From Branchiostoma floridae (lineage: Eukaryota; Chordata; Leptocardii; Amphioxiformes; Branchiostomatidae): 44,232 bases of DNA. Made by a program: the position numbers and the translations under genes. The stretch lies in the NCBI RefSeq assembly GCF_000003815.2, contig NC_049987.1:20059277-20103508 (forward strand), written 5' to 3'. The notes under the pieces are model-generated. The model saw only the letters and a program-made list of their open reading frames with translations. It was not told the origin of the DNA and made no database searches. Shown one piece after another: positions 43,851 through 44,232 of this stretch (its first letter is position 1; every line of letters starts with the position of its first letter).

Positions 43851-44232
43851 TTTTACGATACTCCAGGAAGTTTTTTCGAAAAATTAGGCGGTCTGTGACC
43901 CTTTCTGTCGTACCACGAGGTGACTCGGGCGGCGCCATATTGTTTTTCGTCAAGTTTCCCCTGGCAGGAAGCGCCAGCAGGATTTTCCTCGGATGTTTTA
44001 GGGCTCAAATGTTTTAGCAGAAAGGATTTTGATAGTGTGAGGTTACCGAGTAACTTCCAGTGAGTTTTTAGCTTAGTTTTTAGCTTGTTTCTGCGGCTAG
44101 CCGGGCGGAAATGTCGGCGGGGCGCTGAGGGCCTTTTCCCTTGAGTTTTGGTCGCGCCACTTACTAGTTCCCTTTCTTGGATAAAGTTTCCTCTGGCAGG
44201 AAAAGCCATTAGGACAAGTCCCCAGATAAGTA
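43851..44232. repeat. Probable dispersed repeat in the Cdc5l intron
   Basis: The phrase aagtttcc-ctggcaggaa occurs twice, at 43953-43972 and 44185-44204, enclosing GC-richer DNA with a 118-codon minus-strand ORF (basic, low complexity). The repeated boundary suggests part of an interspersed element, so I do not call the ORF a gene. Confidence 0.4.

Noticed and set aside
43853-44209. 118-codon minus-strand ORF, basic
   Set aside because: It lies between two copies of aagtttcc-ctggcaggaa, looks like an interspersed repeat within the Cdc5l intron, and its composition is low complexity.

Overview
The window is nuclear DNA of an animal. Genes are split by GT-AG introns, there are non-LTR retrotransposons, a mariner, a tRNA-derived SINE, MITEs, CA/GT microsatellites and a 493-bp assembly gap (16521-17013). 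Gene content (a CYP3/CYP5-like cytochrome P450 and the 3' end of Cdc5l) and the dense load of old, nested elements suggest an invertebrate deuterostome. Amphioxus (Branchiostoma) is my best guess, but I inferred this and did not test it.

Layout. 1-7340 is a pile of mobile elements. A LINE 3' end is split by a DNA element with perfect 43-bp inverted ends (687-3605). That element was itself hit by a Harbinger-like element (743-2745), which carries another LINE 3' end with a 78-nt hairpin. A decayed LINE lies on the minus strand (about 3965-6740), back to back with a plus-strand LINE 3' end. 7340-11000 holds diverged tandem repeats, single MITE ends and a foldback element with 10-bp tandem-repeat arms. 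11036-12645 has a 42-bp minisatellite directly upstream of a 424-codon ORF whose N-terminal half looks like a UL36-type (peptidase C76) cysteine protease, probably part of a mobile element. 13586-14398 is a second foldback element with 16-bp tandem-repeat arms. 14676-18638 may be a small spliced gene with an NRF1-type promoter (low confidence). 18720-21083 is repeat-rich, ending in about 33 copies of a 51-bp satellite. 23115-23345 is an 18-bp CGGTCG array. 25385-26590 is an intronless eight-zinc-finger gene built from two related modules.

The two solid host genes are in the right half. A complete 14-exon P450 gene (29113-38074, plus strand, 504 residues) has every P450 signature intact and all splice sites canonical. 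Its introns carry a tRNA-derived SINE and a 135-bp MITE with a perfect 9-bp target duplication. The last three coding exons of Cdc5l (minus strand, 41979-43493) close the window. Between them are an internally deleted mariner (39513-40090) and a CpG-rich, ETS-site-bearing promoter-like patch (40760-41160).

The most unusual structure is in Cdc5l. The intron before its penultimate coding exon is filled with a 101-bp tandem array, and each unit copies that exon's 3' splice site plus its first ~66 bases. Six decoy acceptors therefore lie between the donor and the true acceptor. Other points of note are the nested elements with an empty-site copy at 28565-28655, a MITE family with 9-bp target duplications, and the two foldback elements with tandem-repeat arms. 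The genes here do not form a pathway; they are unrelated neighbours.
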